NCBI GenBank assembly: GCA_029204225.1
Contig: CM055112.1
Span: 22,264,578-22,328,577, forward strand
Direction of reading: 5' to 3'
DNA length: 64,000 nt
DNA from: Diphasiastrum complanatum
Lineage: Eukaryota > Streptophyta > Lycopodiopsida > Lycopodiales > Lycopodiaceae
The notes under the pieces: generated by a model
Told to the model about the DNA's origin: nothing
Databases searched by the model: none
What the model saw: only the letters and a program-made list of their open reading frames with translations
Shown here: positions 48,331-59,146 of the stretch, in pieces
Layout: every line of letters begins with the position of its first letter
Position numbering within the stretch: the first letter of the stretch is position 1
Program-made: the position numbers and the translations under genes

Positions 48331-49490
48331 TGGTTGGCTTCTATTTACAGTAAGTATTCCATTTTTGGTGATATTTGGATGTTTGATCAAGTTCTAGCAT
48401 GATTTTGCATTGCTTTGTTGATCAAATCTTACTAACCTTTGTTTTGTGAGTTGAACTTGTGGATCAAAAGCATATTTCAGGTCTATTGAAGATCAGAGGC
48501 TGAAAAGAAACTATTTTGGATCAGATCATAACACCTAATCATTTGTGATTGTGAGGCTTGTGCATATTCAATACTAACAATGTTCTTTTCAATCCTATTG
48601 TTGACAATCTCCATTCTTGGATGAACACTCTCCTTAAGTGGATGAAACTTCTCCTTAAGTGGATGACAAATGCTCTTTTGAGTGAGTTCTAATTCTCCTA
48701 AAGGCTGAGCAAAGCTCCCATTTGGATGAAATATCCCCTTTTTTGGGTGAACATATTGTAAGCTCCATTGTGAAGAGCATATTGTAAAGATTGTCATCAA
48801 TTTTGGCATAAATTTTGGTGTACTTTGTTGAGCATGTAAGTAACTCTCCTTATGTAATTTGATTGGAGCATTTGCTGGAAGGTGTTAACCATTATGCAAG
48901 TGTGTTTTCAGGTTCTTAACAGGTTGAGGAACATTCTCATGTGAAGTGATCTTAGATCTACATCTAAACACCAAGATTTGACAAGATAGTGAAGCTAGTC
49001 TTGTGATTCACTAAGTGTGCTCATTCATTCACCTCTAAATCTTGTATTTATCACTTGCTGGAGTTTATAAACTTTTAGAAGTGTGGTTTACATGTGGTTT
49101 TACAGGTTGAATCAATATCTTAGTGTGTTGATCATATGTTGATCAAGTTTGTTCATTACTAGGTAATCTTGGCATCCTAGTTTTGGGTATTTTCTAAGAA
49201 TGCAAGTAACTCTTCACACCATAACTTGATTTGGTCACTTGCTGGAAAGTTTGAGAGCTTAAGCAAGAGTGTGTTCAGGTTGGTTTGATTTTGTAATCCA
49301 TTCTTAGTGTGTGCAAAGTGTTGCATGTGTTTCAATCTTCCTTTCTATGCTTGGAAACCATCTAGGTTCAAGATAGAAGTGTTTTAGGGTCCTAAATCTT
49401 CATAGATCTCTTTATCTATCATTTGTTGAGAGAAAAGTGAGTGCTAAGTGCTTTAGGACAGAACCTAAAAGTTGAAGAAACATTAGAATC
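48331..49490 (+). other. Long leader of C with degenerate internal repeats
   Basis: This 1160-bp leader contains three diverged units of roughly 90 bp (near 48833, 49030 and 49195), each with (A/C)TTGCTGGA about 30-70 bp before a splice-acceptor-like (T)TCAGGTT or TTTACAGGTT. There is no ORF in sense that looks coding. The units may be packaging or structural sequence, or weak splice sites (inference). Confidence 0.55.
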
Positions 49491-52400
49491 ATGGCTTCCA
49501 ATGGTGGGATCATGCTAGAGTCTAGTGAAAGGTTGAGTTCATCAAACTACTCTACTTGGAAAGTGAGGATGGAGTCCTTACTTGAGTTGAATGAACTCAT
49601 GGACATAGTTGCAGAAATTGAAGAGAGACCTCTCACACTTCAAGAGCAACAAAGGTTTGATAAGAAGGCCAAAAGGGCTCTTCATATCATTAAAATGAAT
49701 GTTACAAATGAACTTCTCAAGGAAGTTGGAAAGTGTCAAAGTGCAAGTGAGGCATGGAATGCCTTAAAGAAGCTCTTTGAATCAAAGTCCACATCTAGGG
49801 TATTGACCCTAAGGAGACAAATATTTTCTAGTAGGCAAAGAGAGGGTGAAAGTGCTCATGCATTTATCTTGAGAGTTAAGTCCCTAAGTGATGATTTAGC
49901 ATGCATTGATGAGAACATAAAAGATGGTGAAATAGTCCAAGTTATGTTGAATGGTTTGCTAAATGAACATGCTAACCTTGTGCAAAGTTTTGCCATTCAA
50001 AGAGTCTTGCCAAGTGTGGTTGACTTGCAAGAAATCTTATTGGCTGAAGAACATAGGTTGCAATCAAAGCTTGATGGTGCATCCTTGCAAGGTGGAGGTG
50101 AAGAGGCTTTCTTCACAAAAGGCAAATTCAAGGGCAAAGGTAAAGGCAAAGGGAAATGGTCCAAAGGTGGTAACTTTGATCATGATGATCACTCTTCCTC
50201 TTCCTCTTCTACTAAGAACAATAAGTCAAAGTTCAAGTGCTTTTATTGTGGGATAAAAGGTCATTTTGCAAATGAATGTTATAAGAAGAAAAGAGAGCAA
50301 GGAGAGAGGCAAGGAAATCTTACAATAGATGAGGAAGAACATAACACATGTGAATCACTTGTTATGACTTCAAGTTTGTTAGCCAACATAGATGATAATG
50401 ATCCTTGGTGGATTGATAGTGGAGCCTCATCTCACATGACAAGACATAAGGAATACTTTACATCCTTATTGTCTTATGAGGGAGAAGGTAACATCATCTA
50501 CACTGCAAATGATGGTCAATGTGACATCAAAGGCATAGGCACTATTCCTATTTCCCTTTCAACAAATAGGAAAGCAAATCTTGAAAATGTCTTGTACATT
50601 CCTTCAATCACTAAGAATTTGCTTAGTGTAAGTCAAATGATTGACAAAGGACTTGATGTGGAGTTCATTGGAGATGCATGTTTGATAAGTAAATGTGGAT
50701 CCTTGATTGCTCAAGGTAGGAGGCATGGTAAACTTTTCAAGCTTGATGCATGTGTGATCTCTAATCATGAAGGATGTATGGCTAGGGAGCAATTGACAAA
50801 CCAAGAAGTTTGGCACAAGAGGTTGGGCCATCCCAAATTCAAATCTTTGGAGGTAATGGCAAAGAAAGAGCTTGTTCTTGGTCTCCCTAAAAGTCTTGTT
50901 GCAAACAATAGTGTTTGTGAACATTGTGCCTTGTCCAAATCTCATAGACTTGCTTATTCTAGATCTACTTCTAGATCTAAAGAAGCTTTTCAACTTGTGC
51001 ATTCTAATATTCATTCTTCTAGTACAACTAGCAATGGTGGGGCAAAGATGTATGCAACTTTCATTGATGACTTTAGTAGGTATACTTGGATCTATCTTCT
51101 TAAAAGTAAGGATGAAGTGTTTGCTGCATTTGTCAAGTTCAAGAATGAAATGGAAAACCAATTCAATACAAAGATCAAATGCTTAAGATCTGATAATGGA
51201 GGGGAATACACCTCAAATAGGTTCAAAGACTTTTGTATAGCACATGGGATTAAGAGGGAGATGTCTAGTCCTAGGACTCCACAACAGAATGGAGTGGCCG
51301 AGAGGAAGAATAGAACCCTTTGTGAATGTGCCAAGGCAATGAGACTACATGCTAATCTTGCTAAGTCTTTTTGGGGGGAAGCTTTAGCATGTGCTAACTA
51401 TCTATGTAATAGATGGACAAGTGCTTCCTTGGATGGTAAAACTCCTCATGAGGTTCTTTATGGTAGAAGGCCGAGTGTCAAGCATTGTAGGATCTTTGGA
51501 TGTACATGTTTTGTCAATATCACACTTGATGATAGAACTAAAGAAGATCCTTCATCAAAGAAGGGTGTGTTTGTTGGCTATAGTGAAGTAAGCAAGGCTT
51601 ACAAAGTGTACATTCCTTCTACAAAGAAAGTTGTCATAAGTAGGGATGTCATCTTTCATGAAGAGAATGTTTCCAATGTTGTTGATGTTGATGTTGATGT
51701 GCCTACTAATCATCATGATGTGCAAGATGTCTTGGATGAAGATGGAGATGCCACTCCAAAGCAAACTTCAAGGAAGACTCAAAGGCAAAGGGCTAAGCCA
51801 TCAAGGCTAACCTATGATGAAAAAGGAAAGCAAGTGGTGGACAACTCTAACTTTGCTTTTCTTACCTCTTTTGATGAACCAACTTGTGTAGGTGAAGCAA
51901 TTCAAAAGAAGGAATGGATCCAAGCCATGGATCATGAGCATCAAGCACTCATCAAAAGCAACACATGGAGGTTGGTAAAGCTTCCAAAGGACAAGAAGGC
52001 AATTGGTTGTAAGTGGATCTTCAAGATCAAGACAAATCAAGATGGATCAATCAACAAGTACAAGGCAAGGTTGGTGGCAAAGGGGTATGCTCAAGAATAT
52101 GGTATTGACTATGATGAGACCTTTGCACCCGTGGCAAAGATGGTAACTATTCGAATCCTAATCTCTCTTGCAACTCTTTATGATTGGGATATGTGGCAAA
52201 TGGATGTTACTAATGCCTTCTTGAATGGTGATCTTGAAGAAGATATTTACATGGAGCAACCCGAGGGCTATGTTTCACATGATGAGCCTAATCATGTGTG
52301 CTATCTCCAAAAGAGTTTGTATGGGCTAAAGCAAGCACCAAGGAGTTGGTATGCTAAGCTCAATTCCTTCTTACTTTCTCAAAACTTTGTTATGAGTGAG

Positions 52401-53444
52401 TATGATCATTCTCTCTACTTTAGATTGAATGAAAATGATATCACTTTACTTTTGATCTATGTTGATGACATTATCTTAAGTGGTGGTAACAATCTAGATA
52501 TAGATGAAATCAAGATGGCACTCAAAAGAGAGTTTGAAATTCAAGATCTTGGTAAACTTCATTATATCTTAGGAATAGAGATTATTAGAACTTCTAAATC
52601 TACATTCATATGTCAAGAAAAGTATGTTAACTCTATTCTAAAAAGGTTTCATATGGAAGATTGTAAAGTTGTTTCTACTCCTATGGAATCAAATGTAAAG
52701 CTAACTACAAGAAGTAATGAAAGATCCTTCAAGGACATTACTCTCTATAGAAAGCTAATAGGATCTCTTATATGGTTAACCATCACAAGACCTGATCTAA
52801 GCTTTGTGGTTGGTAAACTAAGTCAATTTATGCAAGATCCTAGTGAGGCTCATTGGAAGCTAGGAAAGAGAGTACTTAGATACATCTCGGGATCTAGAGA
52901 TTTTGGCATCTTGTATGGAGGTACTACACCTAACCTTTGTGGATTTTCAGATTCAGATTTTGCAGGTGATCAAATGGATAGGAAGTCAACAAGTGCCTTT
53001 GCAATCTATCTTGGAGATGGAGTGGTCTCATGGCTATCAAAGAAGCAACCAACTATCTCTCTATCTTCCACCGAAGCCGAGTACAAGGCATTAACAACAT
53101 GCACCAAGGAGATTCTTTGGATCAAGAGGATGTTATTGGATCTTCACTTGCTGGAACCAGAGAAGACTCCAATCATACTTTGTGATAACCTTTCAGCCCA
53201 AAGCTTGGCAAGCAATCCTGTTTTTCATGCAAGGAGCAAGCACATTGAGATTGCTCACCATTTTGTGAGAGATCAAGTCATTGCCAAAGAGGTGGAGCTT
53301 CAACATGTCTCTTCAAAGGAGTGTGTGGCTGATATCTTCACCAAACCATTGGGAAAGGACCTATATTTAATGCATAGATCTAATCTTGGAATGTGCTCAA
53401 AGACTATGTTGAAACTAGCATCCAATGTTGAAGAGGGAGTGTGA
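49491..53444 (+). CDS. Copia C gag-pol polyprotein, 1317 aa, uninterrupted
   Basis: Domains in order: Gag (1 to about 245), CCHC knuckle CFYCGIKGHFANEC (about 250-263), protease WWIDSGASSHMT (about 305), integrase HHCC finger HKRLGHP...CEHC (about 441-480), DDE core, RT with GCKWIFKIK, MDVTNAFLNG and YVDD at 990-993, then RNase H with DFAGDQMDRKS, SLSSTEAEYKAL and ARSKHIEIAHHFVRD. The length fits a full Copia polyprotein. In the first catalytic position of integrase, where B has HSDIHG and Y HSDVH, C has HSNIHS: residue 506 is Asn (AAT at 51006-51008). RSDNGGEY and VAERKN are intact. Such a change normally abolishes DDE chemistry. Confidence 0.93.
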   Translation: MASNGGIMLESSERLSSSNYSTWKVRMESLLELNELMDIVAEIEERPLTLQEQQRFDKKAKRALHIIKMNVTNELLKEVGKCQSASEAWNALKKLFESKSTSRVLTLRRQIFSSRQREGESAHAFILRVKSLSDDLACIDENIKDGEIVQVMLNGLLNEHANLVQSFAIQRVLPSVVDLQEILLAEEHRLQSKLDGASLQGGGEEAFFTKGKFKGKGKGKGKWSKGGNFDHDDHSSSSSSTKNNKSKFKCFYCGIKGHFANECYKKKREQGERQGNLTIDEEEHNTCESLVMTSSLLANIDDNDPWWIDSGASSHMTRHKEYFTSLLSYEGEGNIIYTANDGQCDIKGIGTIPISLSTNRKANLENVLYIPSITKNLLSVSQMIDKGLDVEFIGDACLISKCGSLIAQGRRHGKLFKLDACVISNHEGCMAREQLTNQEVWHKRLGHPKFKSLEVMAKKELVLGLPKSLVANNSVCEHCALSKSHRLAYSRSTSRSKEAFQLVHSNIHSSSTTSNGGAKMYATFIDDFSRYTWIYLLKSKDEVFAAFVKFKNEMENQFNTKIKCLRSDNGGEYTSNRFKDFCIAHGIKREMSSPRTPQQNGVAERKNRTLCECAKAMRLHANLAKSFWGEALACANYLCNRWTSASLDGKTPHEVLYGRRPSVKHCRIFGCTCFVNITLDDRTKEDPSSKKGVFVGYSEVSKAYKVYIPSTKKVVISRDVIFHEENVSNVVDVDVDVPTNHHDVQDVLDEDGDATPKQTSRKTQRQRAKPSRLTYDEKGKQVVDNSNFAFLTSFDEPTCVGEAIQKKEWIQAMDHEHQALIKSNTWRLVKLPKDKKAIGCKWIFKIKTNQDGSINKYKARLVAKGYAQEYGIDYDETFAPVAKMVTIRILISLATLYDWDMWQMDVTNAFLNGDLEEDIYMEQPEGYVSHDEPNHVCYLQKSLYGLKQAPRSWYAKLNSFLLSQNFVMSEYDHSLYFRLNENDITLLLIYVDDIILSGGNNLDIDEIKMALKREFEIQDLGKLHYILGIEIIRTSKSTFICQEKYVNSILKRFHMEDCKVVSTPMESNVKLTTRSNERSFKDITLYRKLIGSLIWLTITRPDLSFVVGKLSQFMQDPSEAHWKLGKRVLRYISGSRDFGILYGGTTPNLCGFSDSDFAGDQMDRKSTSAFAIYLGDGVVSWLSKKQPTISLSSTEAEYKALTTCTKEILWIKRMLLDLHLLEPEKTPIILCDNLSAQSLASNPVFHARSKHIEIAHHFVRDQVIAKEVELQHVSSKECVADIFTKPLGKDLYLMHRSNLGMCSKTMLKLASNVEEGV

Positions 53445-54094
53445 AAATTGTCAACATTTCCTAGCTAGTTTGAGGCCTAAATTGGCTAAAATTGTAAATA
53501 GTTTTGGTTCTGGAGTTTCACACGTGTGAACCAGGCCACAATGTTTTTATTTACTGTATTTTTTCAGTATGATGAAGTGTCAAACTTCATACCCTTCAAA
53601 ATGAGACCATTTTGATGTATTTTGGTCATATAAGCCATTTTTAGCTATTTTTCCTATATAGGGAATATCTAGGGTCAAGTACCTTCTAGAGAGAGGAGAG
53701 AGAGTCATCTTCCTCATCCATAAATAGTAGGGAAGTCGTGGAGAACAGGTTGGAGAAACCTTTTGTATGCTTCATTGAGATCAATAGATCATTGTCATTG
53801 TTTCTTCCTCCATTGAGAGCATTGTTGTGTGTATTGTCTTCAAGCTATTGTGTATGATCTTAGGTGCTTTCCAAAAGTGGTAGGCTGATGTATTATGGAC
53901 TGTATAATGCTATTTTGGGCCGCACTTGATGTTTATGGAAGTTTCCATTTGTGATAAATGCTTTTTGATCAAGTTCTTTGCATTCTAGGTAGCATAGAAT
54001 GTGTTGCCAATTCCTAGCTTATGTAGTTTGGAGTGCAAGCATTCAAGCCAATGATCTTGGAGTTTAGATCCACTTAGGATCTGAATTTTTCACA
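53440..54094 (+). repeat. 3' LTR of C
   Basis: 655 bp; differs from the 5' LTR near 53713 (C for T) and 54084 (G for A). CACACGTGTG at 53519-53528. The stop codon of the polyprotein overlaps its first bases. Confidence 0.95.
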
Positions 54095-54491
54095 CCAAAT
54101 AGGGTTTGGACCTGCTATAAAAGGATGTAACTCGTGGAGAGAGTCATCTTCTCTCTTCTCTATCTCATTTCATGCTTATACATGGTTCTCTTGGGTTCTA
54201 CTATCCAGCGGTGCACTATCTTGGTGATTGCTTGCAATTCTATGTGTAGAATGATCTATATTTGCTATTTTTGGATCCACACGTGTGAAATACAGTAGCT
54301 TGCTGGTTTTGTACGGACGACAACAGTACATAATCATTTCATTCAAGTTTGATCAAGTTCTATTAGTGTTTGCATCTCAAATTGTGTCTAGATGCTGATT
54401 TTTCTACATTGGTGAAATTGGTAGTGTATTTCTCTTTCTAACCAAAGATCATTCAAGTAGATTGGATCTTAAGGATCTGAAATCTTTCACT
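54095..54491 (+). repeat. 3' LTR of B, second part
   Basis: Continues the LTR interrupted at 47663; the first five bases are the duplicated target CCAAA. TATA box CTATAAAAGG near 54114 and CACACGTGTG at 54278-54287. It ends CTTTCACT where the 5' LTR ends TTTCACA, then TSD TCTTG. Confidence 0.92.
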
Positions 54492-54496
54492 TCTTG

Positions 54497-55470
54497 CACA
54501 AGAAGATAGATCACTCAGTGATATGTAAATACACCCATAGTCAACATCGACAAAACATAGCCTGGAGAACTGGAGAGAGTGGAAGCCAAAAAGCCACCTA
54601 AGATCGTTTGTGTACCACATAGAAATAGAACCGTAGTCAGACAGATTTGTGACATAGACCTTAGCCCTAGGATTGGAAACCTAGATCTGAGTCGCACTTT
54701 GAATGAATTGAGAAACTTTCACCCACAGTCCAGCGGAAGGTGAAGCAGATGATGAGGCCGATATATTTGGGAATGAGGAGGATAGAATCACCTATAATAG
54801 GAAAAGTGGACATCAACATAGTAGACCGATATTGTCCCAAAGTTGATGCCACTATAGATGGTTTAGTTATCCAAGGAGCTACGGTAGATGCGAGATCGGT
54901 AGTGAATATAGTAAGCCTAGAACTGGCAAACAGGATTGGAATAGACCTGGAGCCCACTTCACTAATTGCCTTGCAATTGGCCAACAACTTTGTCATCAAA
55001 CCTGGAGGAGAAATGACATCTGTCTCTATTACAGTTGTTGGAAAGACTGTGAATGTGGACTTCTATGTCATGAGAATGTTGGCAGGCTATAAGAGTTATT
55101 TTCTCCTATTAGGGAGGCATTGGTTATGATTAAGTGACTGCATAGTAGACATTCCTGCAAGACTATTGATTTTTGGTAGAGGGAAGAGTCGACTGGTAGT
55201 TGATGGATACCCTGAGACCCCTCAATTAAGCCCCTATACTCTCTTCGGAATGGGAAGAAGTGTCTAGTGATGAATCAAAAACTGATACAGATAATGATGA
55301 ACCAAAACATGAAGATGTGCTAGAGATTGAGTGGAATACACCAAAAGAGAAACCTAAGAGGGTATGAGATGCTGATATCCACATAAGAGATGACCACAAC
55401 TCGGATTTTGAAGCTAAAACGCCTGTAAATAAAAAACCATTAGATCCCTCTTCACTCAAATTGATCAAGA
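54497..55470 (+). pseudogene. Ty3/Gypsy continuation: protease remnant
   Basis: Resumes the element cut at 42198. The frame 54740-55129 has a retropepsin-like fold pattern: IDGLVIQGATVDARSVVNIV, where the catalytic D(S/T)G position is changed to DAR, and the late motif FLLLGRHWL. Scattered stops follow to 55470, and RT is not reached. The protease is inactive as read. Confidence 0.75.
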
Positions 55471-55550
55471 ATTGAAGGTACTACTCATAGATTATGTCTA
55501 GATATCAAAATCTATGATTCTAGTATGAAGTGAAGTTCATTTCTTGAAAT

Positions 55551-55563
55551 GGCTCTGATACCA
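55551..55563 (-). other. Primer binding site of a minus-strand LTR element
   Basis: GGCTCTGATACCA, exact complement of the iMet site, next to an LTR start at 55564. Only about 90 bp of possible internal sequence lies to its left. Confidence 0.85.
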
Positions 55564-56300
55564 TGATAAAAATGCAGAAAAATAATCCCATTTGATCCTA
55601 GAAATGATGGATAAAGCACCTACTTAAGATCCAAACAAGATCTAGAAGTTAGATTACTAATCAATGCATTGATTCCTAGCTTATCTTGGCTTGAACTCCA
55701 TGAATTATCTCCAAGACTCTTCACACGTGTGAAAGTATGGCCTAATGTTGCCTGTGTACTATACCTACAACTCCAAACTCATTCAATCATCACAAAAAAT
55801 CATATGCCAATAGCATTCATCAATCAAATCATAGACTCAAACTAGTCAAGAAGGAAAATCTCGATTTTGCTCATTATTAGATGGAAATCCCATCACATAT
55901 TTATACACGTAGAGCTCAGATCTGAGAATATTAGGGCTTATATGTATTCATCATAACCTAACCCTAACATCTAACCTAAAGATCCACTTGATCCACCCTA
56001 TTTAGGGTCAATGCCTCAAGATCCAAAAACAATGAGAAAAATGCTATTTTTAGCTCCTACTTTTTCTCTACCCCATCTATCCACTCTTTGGACATATCCC
56101 AAAGGTACCATTCCAAAGCTAGATTAATGATTTGACTTAGAATAAGGTATCCTATGCTTTTGTCACGTGTGACATCCCACAACATGGTCTCAAAGTCATT
56201 TACAAGTGGTAATTTTGCAAACTAGCTTGTGTAAATTTAACCGTACTCAAGTCATCAAGGTGAATAATATACATGCATGTTTCCATGTTCATAAAGAATT
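55564..56300 (-). repeat. 5' LTR of a truncated minus-strand Copia-like element
   Basis: Starts TGATAAAAATGCAG beside the primer site. Contains TTCACACGTGTGAA (core 55722-55731). The right end is not defined; 56300 is approximate, with candidate ends between 56255 and 56340. No coding region of this element remains. Confidence 0.6.
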
Positions 56301-56339
56301 TGCTACTATAAGTTAAACATGATTTCCAACATTATGCTA

Positions 56340-57490
56340 ACATGACATGTACTTGATTTTTGTTTCTCGCAAAAAAAACTATTTTCAAGATAAAATATGG
56401 TGCACATGCATCAAGCGTGATGGGCAAAAGATGCGTGAAAGACGCATTGTTGAAAATCATTTGTGGAAGTTTGGACGAAAAGATGAGGGTCAACCATCGA
56501 ATTTGGAAGACGTTGAGATTTGTTACATTTATATGACTGTTTTTTATTATAATGCTTGTCAATCTATGTATAGCCCTTATTGAATTTGTTTAATGTGTGT
56601 AGCCAATACATCGAATGTCATTCCACGACGTTGATCCATCCGTATTTAGTTACAATCAACGTCAAGTTTTGATAGAAATGAGAGAGCAAAGAACAAAACA
56701 AAGTGAAGAGGCAAATACAATTGGAGAAAAGAGTAATGCACTGGATTCTAATGATGATGGTGAGGTACAACACTATGAAGCAATGCACAATATGTTTGAA
56801 TCTTAATTTGAAACAAATGTGAACGATGCTACGCACACATCTTCTAATGAAAATGGAGATTATGATTAATTTGAGATGGATGATGACGAGATTCTATTGC
56901 ATCAAGAGACAGACACCCCTTTGTATCCAGGAGCATCCATTTCGAGACAAGTTATGTCAATTTTTATTCTAAACCTTCAAGCAACATACAAAATGGAGTG
57001 ACGTAGTGTCACATCATTATTTGGGTACTTAAAGCATAACACAACTTTTGTACTTTATAGCATATTTACAAGTTGATCTTTTTTTCTTTTCTAACAATCC
57101 ACATTGCTGTTTTTTCTCAAGTTGTTGCATAGAATACTTTTGAAAGAAAACGTGATACCTAAACACAAAAAGACACGAAAGATGATGAACATGCTTGGGA
57201 TGGATTACAACACAATAAGAAGACCATTTTTTATATAGAGGTGAGCATTCAAAAAAGCTTCAATGTCCAATGTGTAACGCTTCACGTTATCGAGATGACC
57301 AAGGGGATAAAGTGCCACGAAAAGTGTTACAAGATTTTCCAATTATCCTATGATTGTAGCGTTTATTTCAATGTCAATCTTTGGCACAACTAATGGATCG
57401 GCATGTTAAAACTCAATCTACGAATGATGTGATGCAAGTACCAAGTGACTCACCTACATGAAAACATATTGAAGTCCAATGGCCCGATTT
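56340..57490 (+). pseudogene. CACTA (En/Spm) transposase, N-terminal half, broken
   Basis: Consecutive pieces in shifting frames: a Cys-containing N-terminal part (KIWCTCIKRDGQ, then RRIVENHLWKFG), an acidic linker (56615-56806), and TDTPLYPGASISRQ followed by LNLQATYK. Next come PKHKKTRKMMNMLGMDY, QCPMCNASRYRDDQGDKV, PRKVLQDFPII, QSLAQLMDRHVK, STNDVMQVPSDSPT and IEVQWPDF. This order is that of plant TNP2-like (Transposase_21) proteins. Several stops and frameshifts are present; it is a relic, and no CACTA terminal repeats were located. Confidence 0.85.
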
Positions 57491-57501
57491 TCTTTTTAAC
57501 A

Positions 57502-57653
57502 CACCTTCGGCTCTTTGCGAAAAATGCGAAGAGAGAGAAAATCCCGAAGGTCATCTGTCTTCATGCGTTAAGCTGTTCTAAAGACATCGTCATTTTTGGG
57601 GCACCTTCGGCTTCTTGTGAAAAAAACGAAGAGAAAGAAAAATCCCGAAGGTC
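57502..57653. repeat. Pair of about 50-bp units with self-complementary ends
   Basis: Units at about 57502-57553 and 57601-57653 each begin CACCTTCGGC and end CCCGAAGGTC, with a GAAGAGA-rich middle. ACCTTCGG and CCGAAGGT can pair, so each unit can form a hairpin. Confidence 0.7.
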
Positions 57654-58499
57654 GTTCAAAATAAACGAGGAATGTTCCAGTGACGTCTTCGTCCGACTGT
57701 ATATATACTGTGTATAGTTGTCACATAAGCCATATACTTCCAAGTACAACGACTTTCCTAATTAGATGACAAGCATTCAATGTAATTAATAAACGGATGA
57801 AATCTATAAATAGATCATCCAAGCACAGATAACGTGTTGCTCCGTCCATGAGACACATTATTTGAGCCTCCCAATTACGCCATCATTTTTGGTTGTAATT
57901 GCTATTTTGTATTGTGCTTCAGTGTAATATAGCAGCAGCTTGCTTTTATCTGTGTACAACATAGATGAATGCTTGTTGTGACTGAATGCAGTTTCATTGC
58001 TGTTTGATCGCACTTGTTTAGTCACTCTGATCATAACACGGACATCTACGACTCCTCAGTTTTTGATCAGACGATGGTTGTCTTTGACGTTTGAGAAACT
58101 CGTGTTATCATATTGCTCTTCCATTTATTTTAGAACTATACTTCACGTTGAATCTGATTTCAGTAGTACCACATACAGATCATCTCTAATCTCTTTGGTG
58201 GACTGGACTCTTGTTTCAGAGTATGAATTAATGTTTCAGATCCTGTTGGGCAATTAGAACACTTAAAGATGTGATTACATTTAGCATAAGTTGTTTATTA
58301 GACTGTTTTTGCATTAGCAGTTGATTAGAATGGGAGAGCTGTTCCGCAATATTCCTGCTCTCTTCTCTATTCACATTCTTCTATCTCCCTTGCCCCATCA
58401 GATGACATTATTTTTTCGAACAGGTTTTGGCTCCTTGTCCTCATGCTTCTTTGATGTCTTTCCATCATCCAAAGATGATTCCGCGTCTGAGTCGGTGGA
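57654..58499. other. No gene seen; promoter- or LTR-like segment
   Basis: A TATA-like CTATAAATAGATC lies near 57804, followed by sequence resembling a 5' untranslated or R/U5 region (TGTGCTTCAGTGTAATATAGC). No ORF follows that I recognise. It may be an isolated LTR. Confidence 0.35.
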
Positions 58500-59146
58500 A
58501 CTATCAGTCTCTGAATCGGTGTCAAAGTTGGACCCTGACGAACCGCTTCTTCTATGGTGTCATCGATGCTAGATCTTTCGTGTTTATTTCTCCTCTAAAT
58601 GTTGAGCAGCTTCCACAATACATTCCAACAGCTGACCTGCAAGGATGTGGTGCCTCTCCTAAGCACTTTATGGAGACCATGGCGGAAATACTTGATGGGT
58701 TTGGCGTCTGTCAACGGATCCTGAAGCCATTTTTCAATAACTTTCAATCGCTGAATGTAAGCTAAGATATCTTCCTTCTCCTTTTGCTTTATGGCTTGGA
58801 GTTTATCCAAAATCTCCTCATCTTCATGCTCATGATGGTACCTCTTCAAGAATGCTCATCGTAGGTCATCCCAAGTCTGGAATTCGTGCAACCAATATTG
58901 GGAACACCATTGCAGAGCATTTCCCTTCAATGTTGTTGGAAACAATTCCAACTTCCAGATGTCCTCTATCTCCCGATTTGCTTGATAGACTGCCAAGAAT
59001 TGATGAATATACATATCCGAATCATCATGCTTCTTTCCTTTGAAACATTGGAAGAGTGATGCTTGAGTATGGCCACCTAGTACAACATCCATCGCGAGAA
59101 GAATGTGAGCATGGCCCAAGTTGGAAGCACTCGCACCTGAAGACAT
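58500..59146 (-). pseudogene. Ty3/Gypsy gag fragment
   Basis: Two minus-strand frames: 58856-59146 (FLAVYQANREIED, LFPTTLKGNALQWCSQY, FQTWDDLR) and, after a small break, 58595-58849 (LQAIKQKEKEDILAYIQRLK, YFRHGLHKVLR). Together they give the retrotrans_gag core. A stop or frameshift lies between them at about 58850. It is a different family from the gag at 40754. No zinc knuckle, protease or LTR is visible. Confidence 0.82.

Larger units (their letters stand above)
47664..54094 (+). mobile_element. Copia element C, complete, young
   Basis: This 6431-bp element has 655-bp LTRs (47664-48318, 53440-54094) that differ at only two positions by eye. It has a primer site, a leader, one uninterrupted 1317-codon gag-pol ORF, a polypurine tract (AAGAGGGAG at 53431-53439) and a perfect TSD CCAAA (47659-47663, 54095-54099). 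It sits inside the 3' LTR of B. Structurally it is full-length, but its integrase has an active-site change (see the CDS). Confidence 0.95.
42199..54491 (+). mobile_element. Copia element B, containing nested element C
   Basis: LTRs are 42199-42846 and 47407-47663 continued at 54095-54491. TSD TCTTG lies at 42194-42198 and 54492-54496. Without C the element is about 5.9 kb. LTRs differ at a dozen or more positions, about 2% by eye, so it is older than C. It is non-autonomous because its RT core is replaced (see 45930-46826) and RNase H has a stop. Confidence 0.92.
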
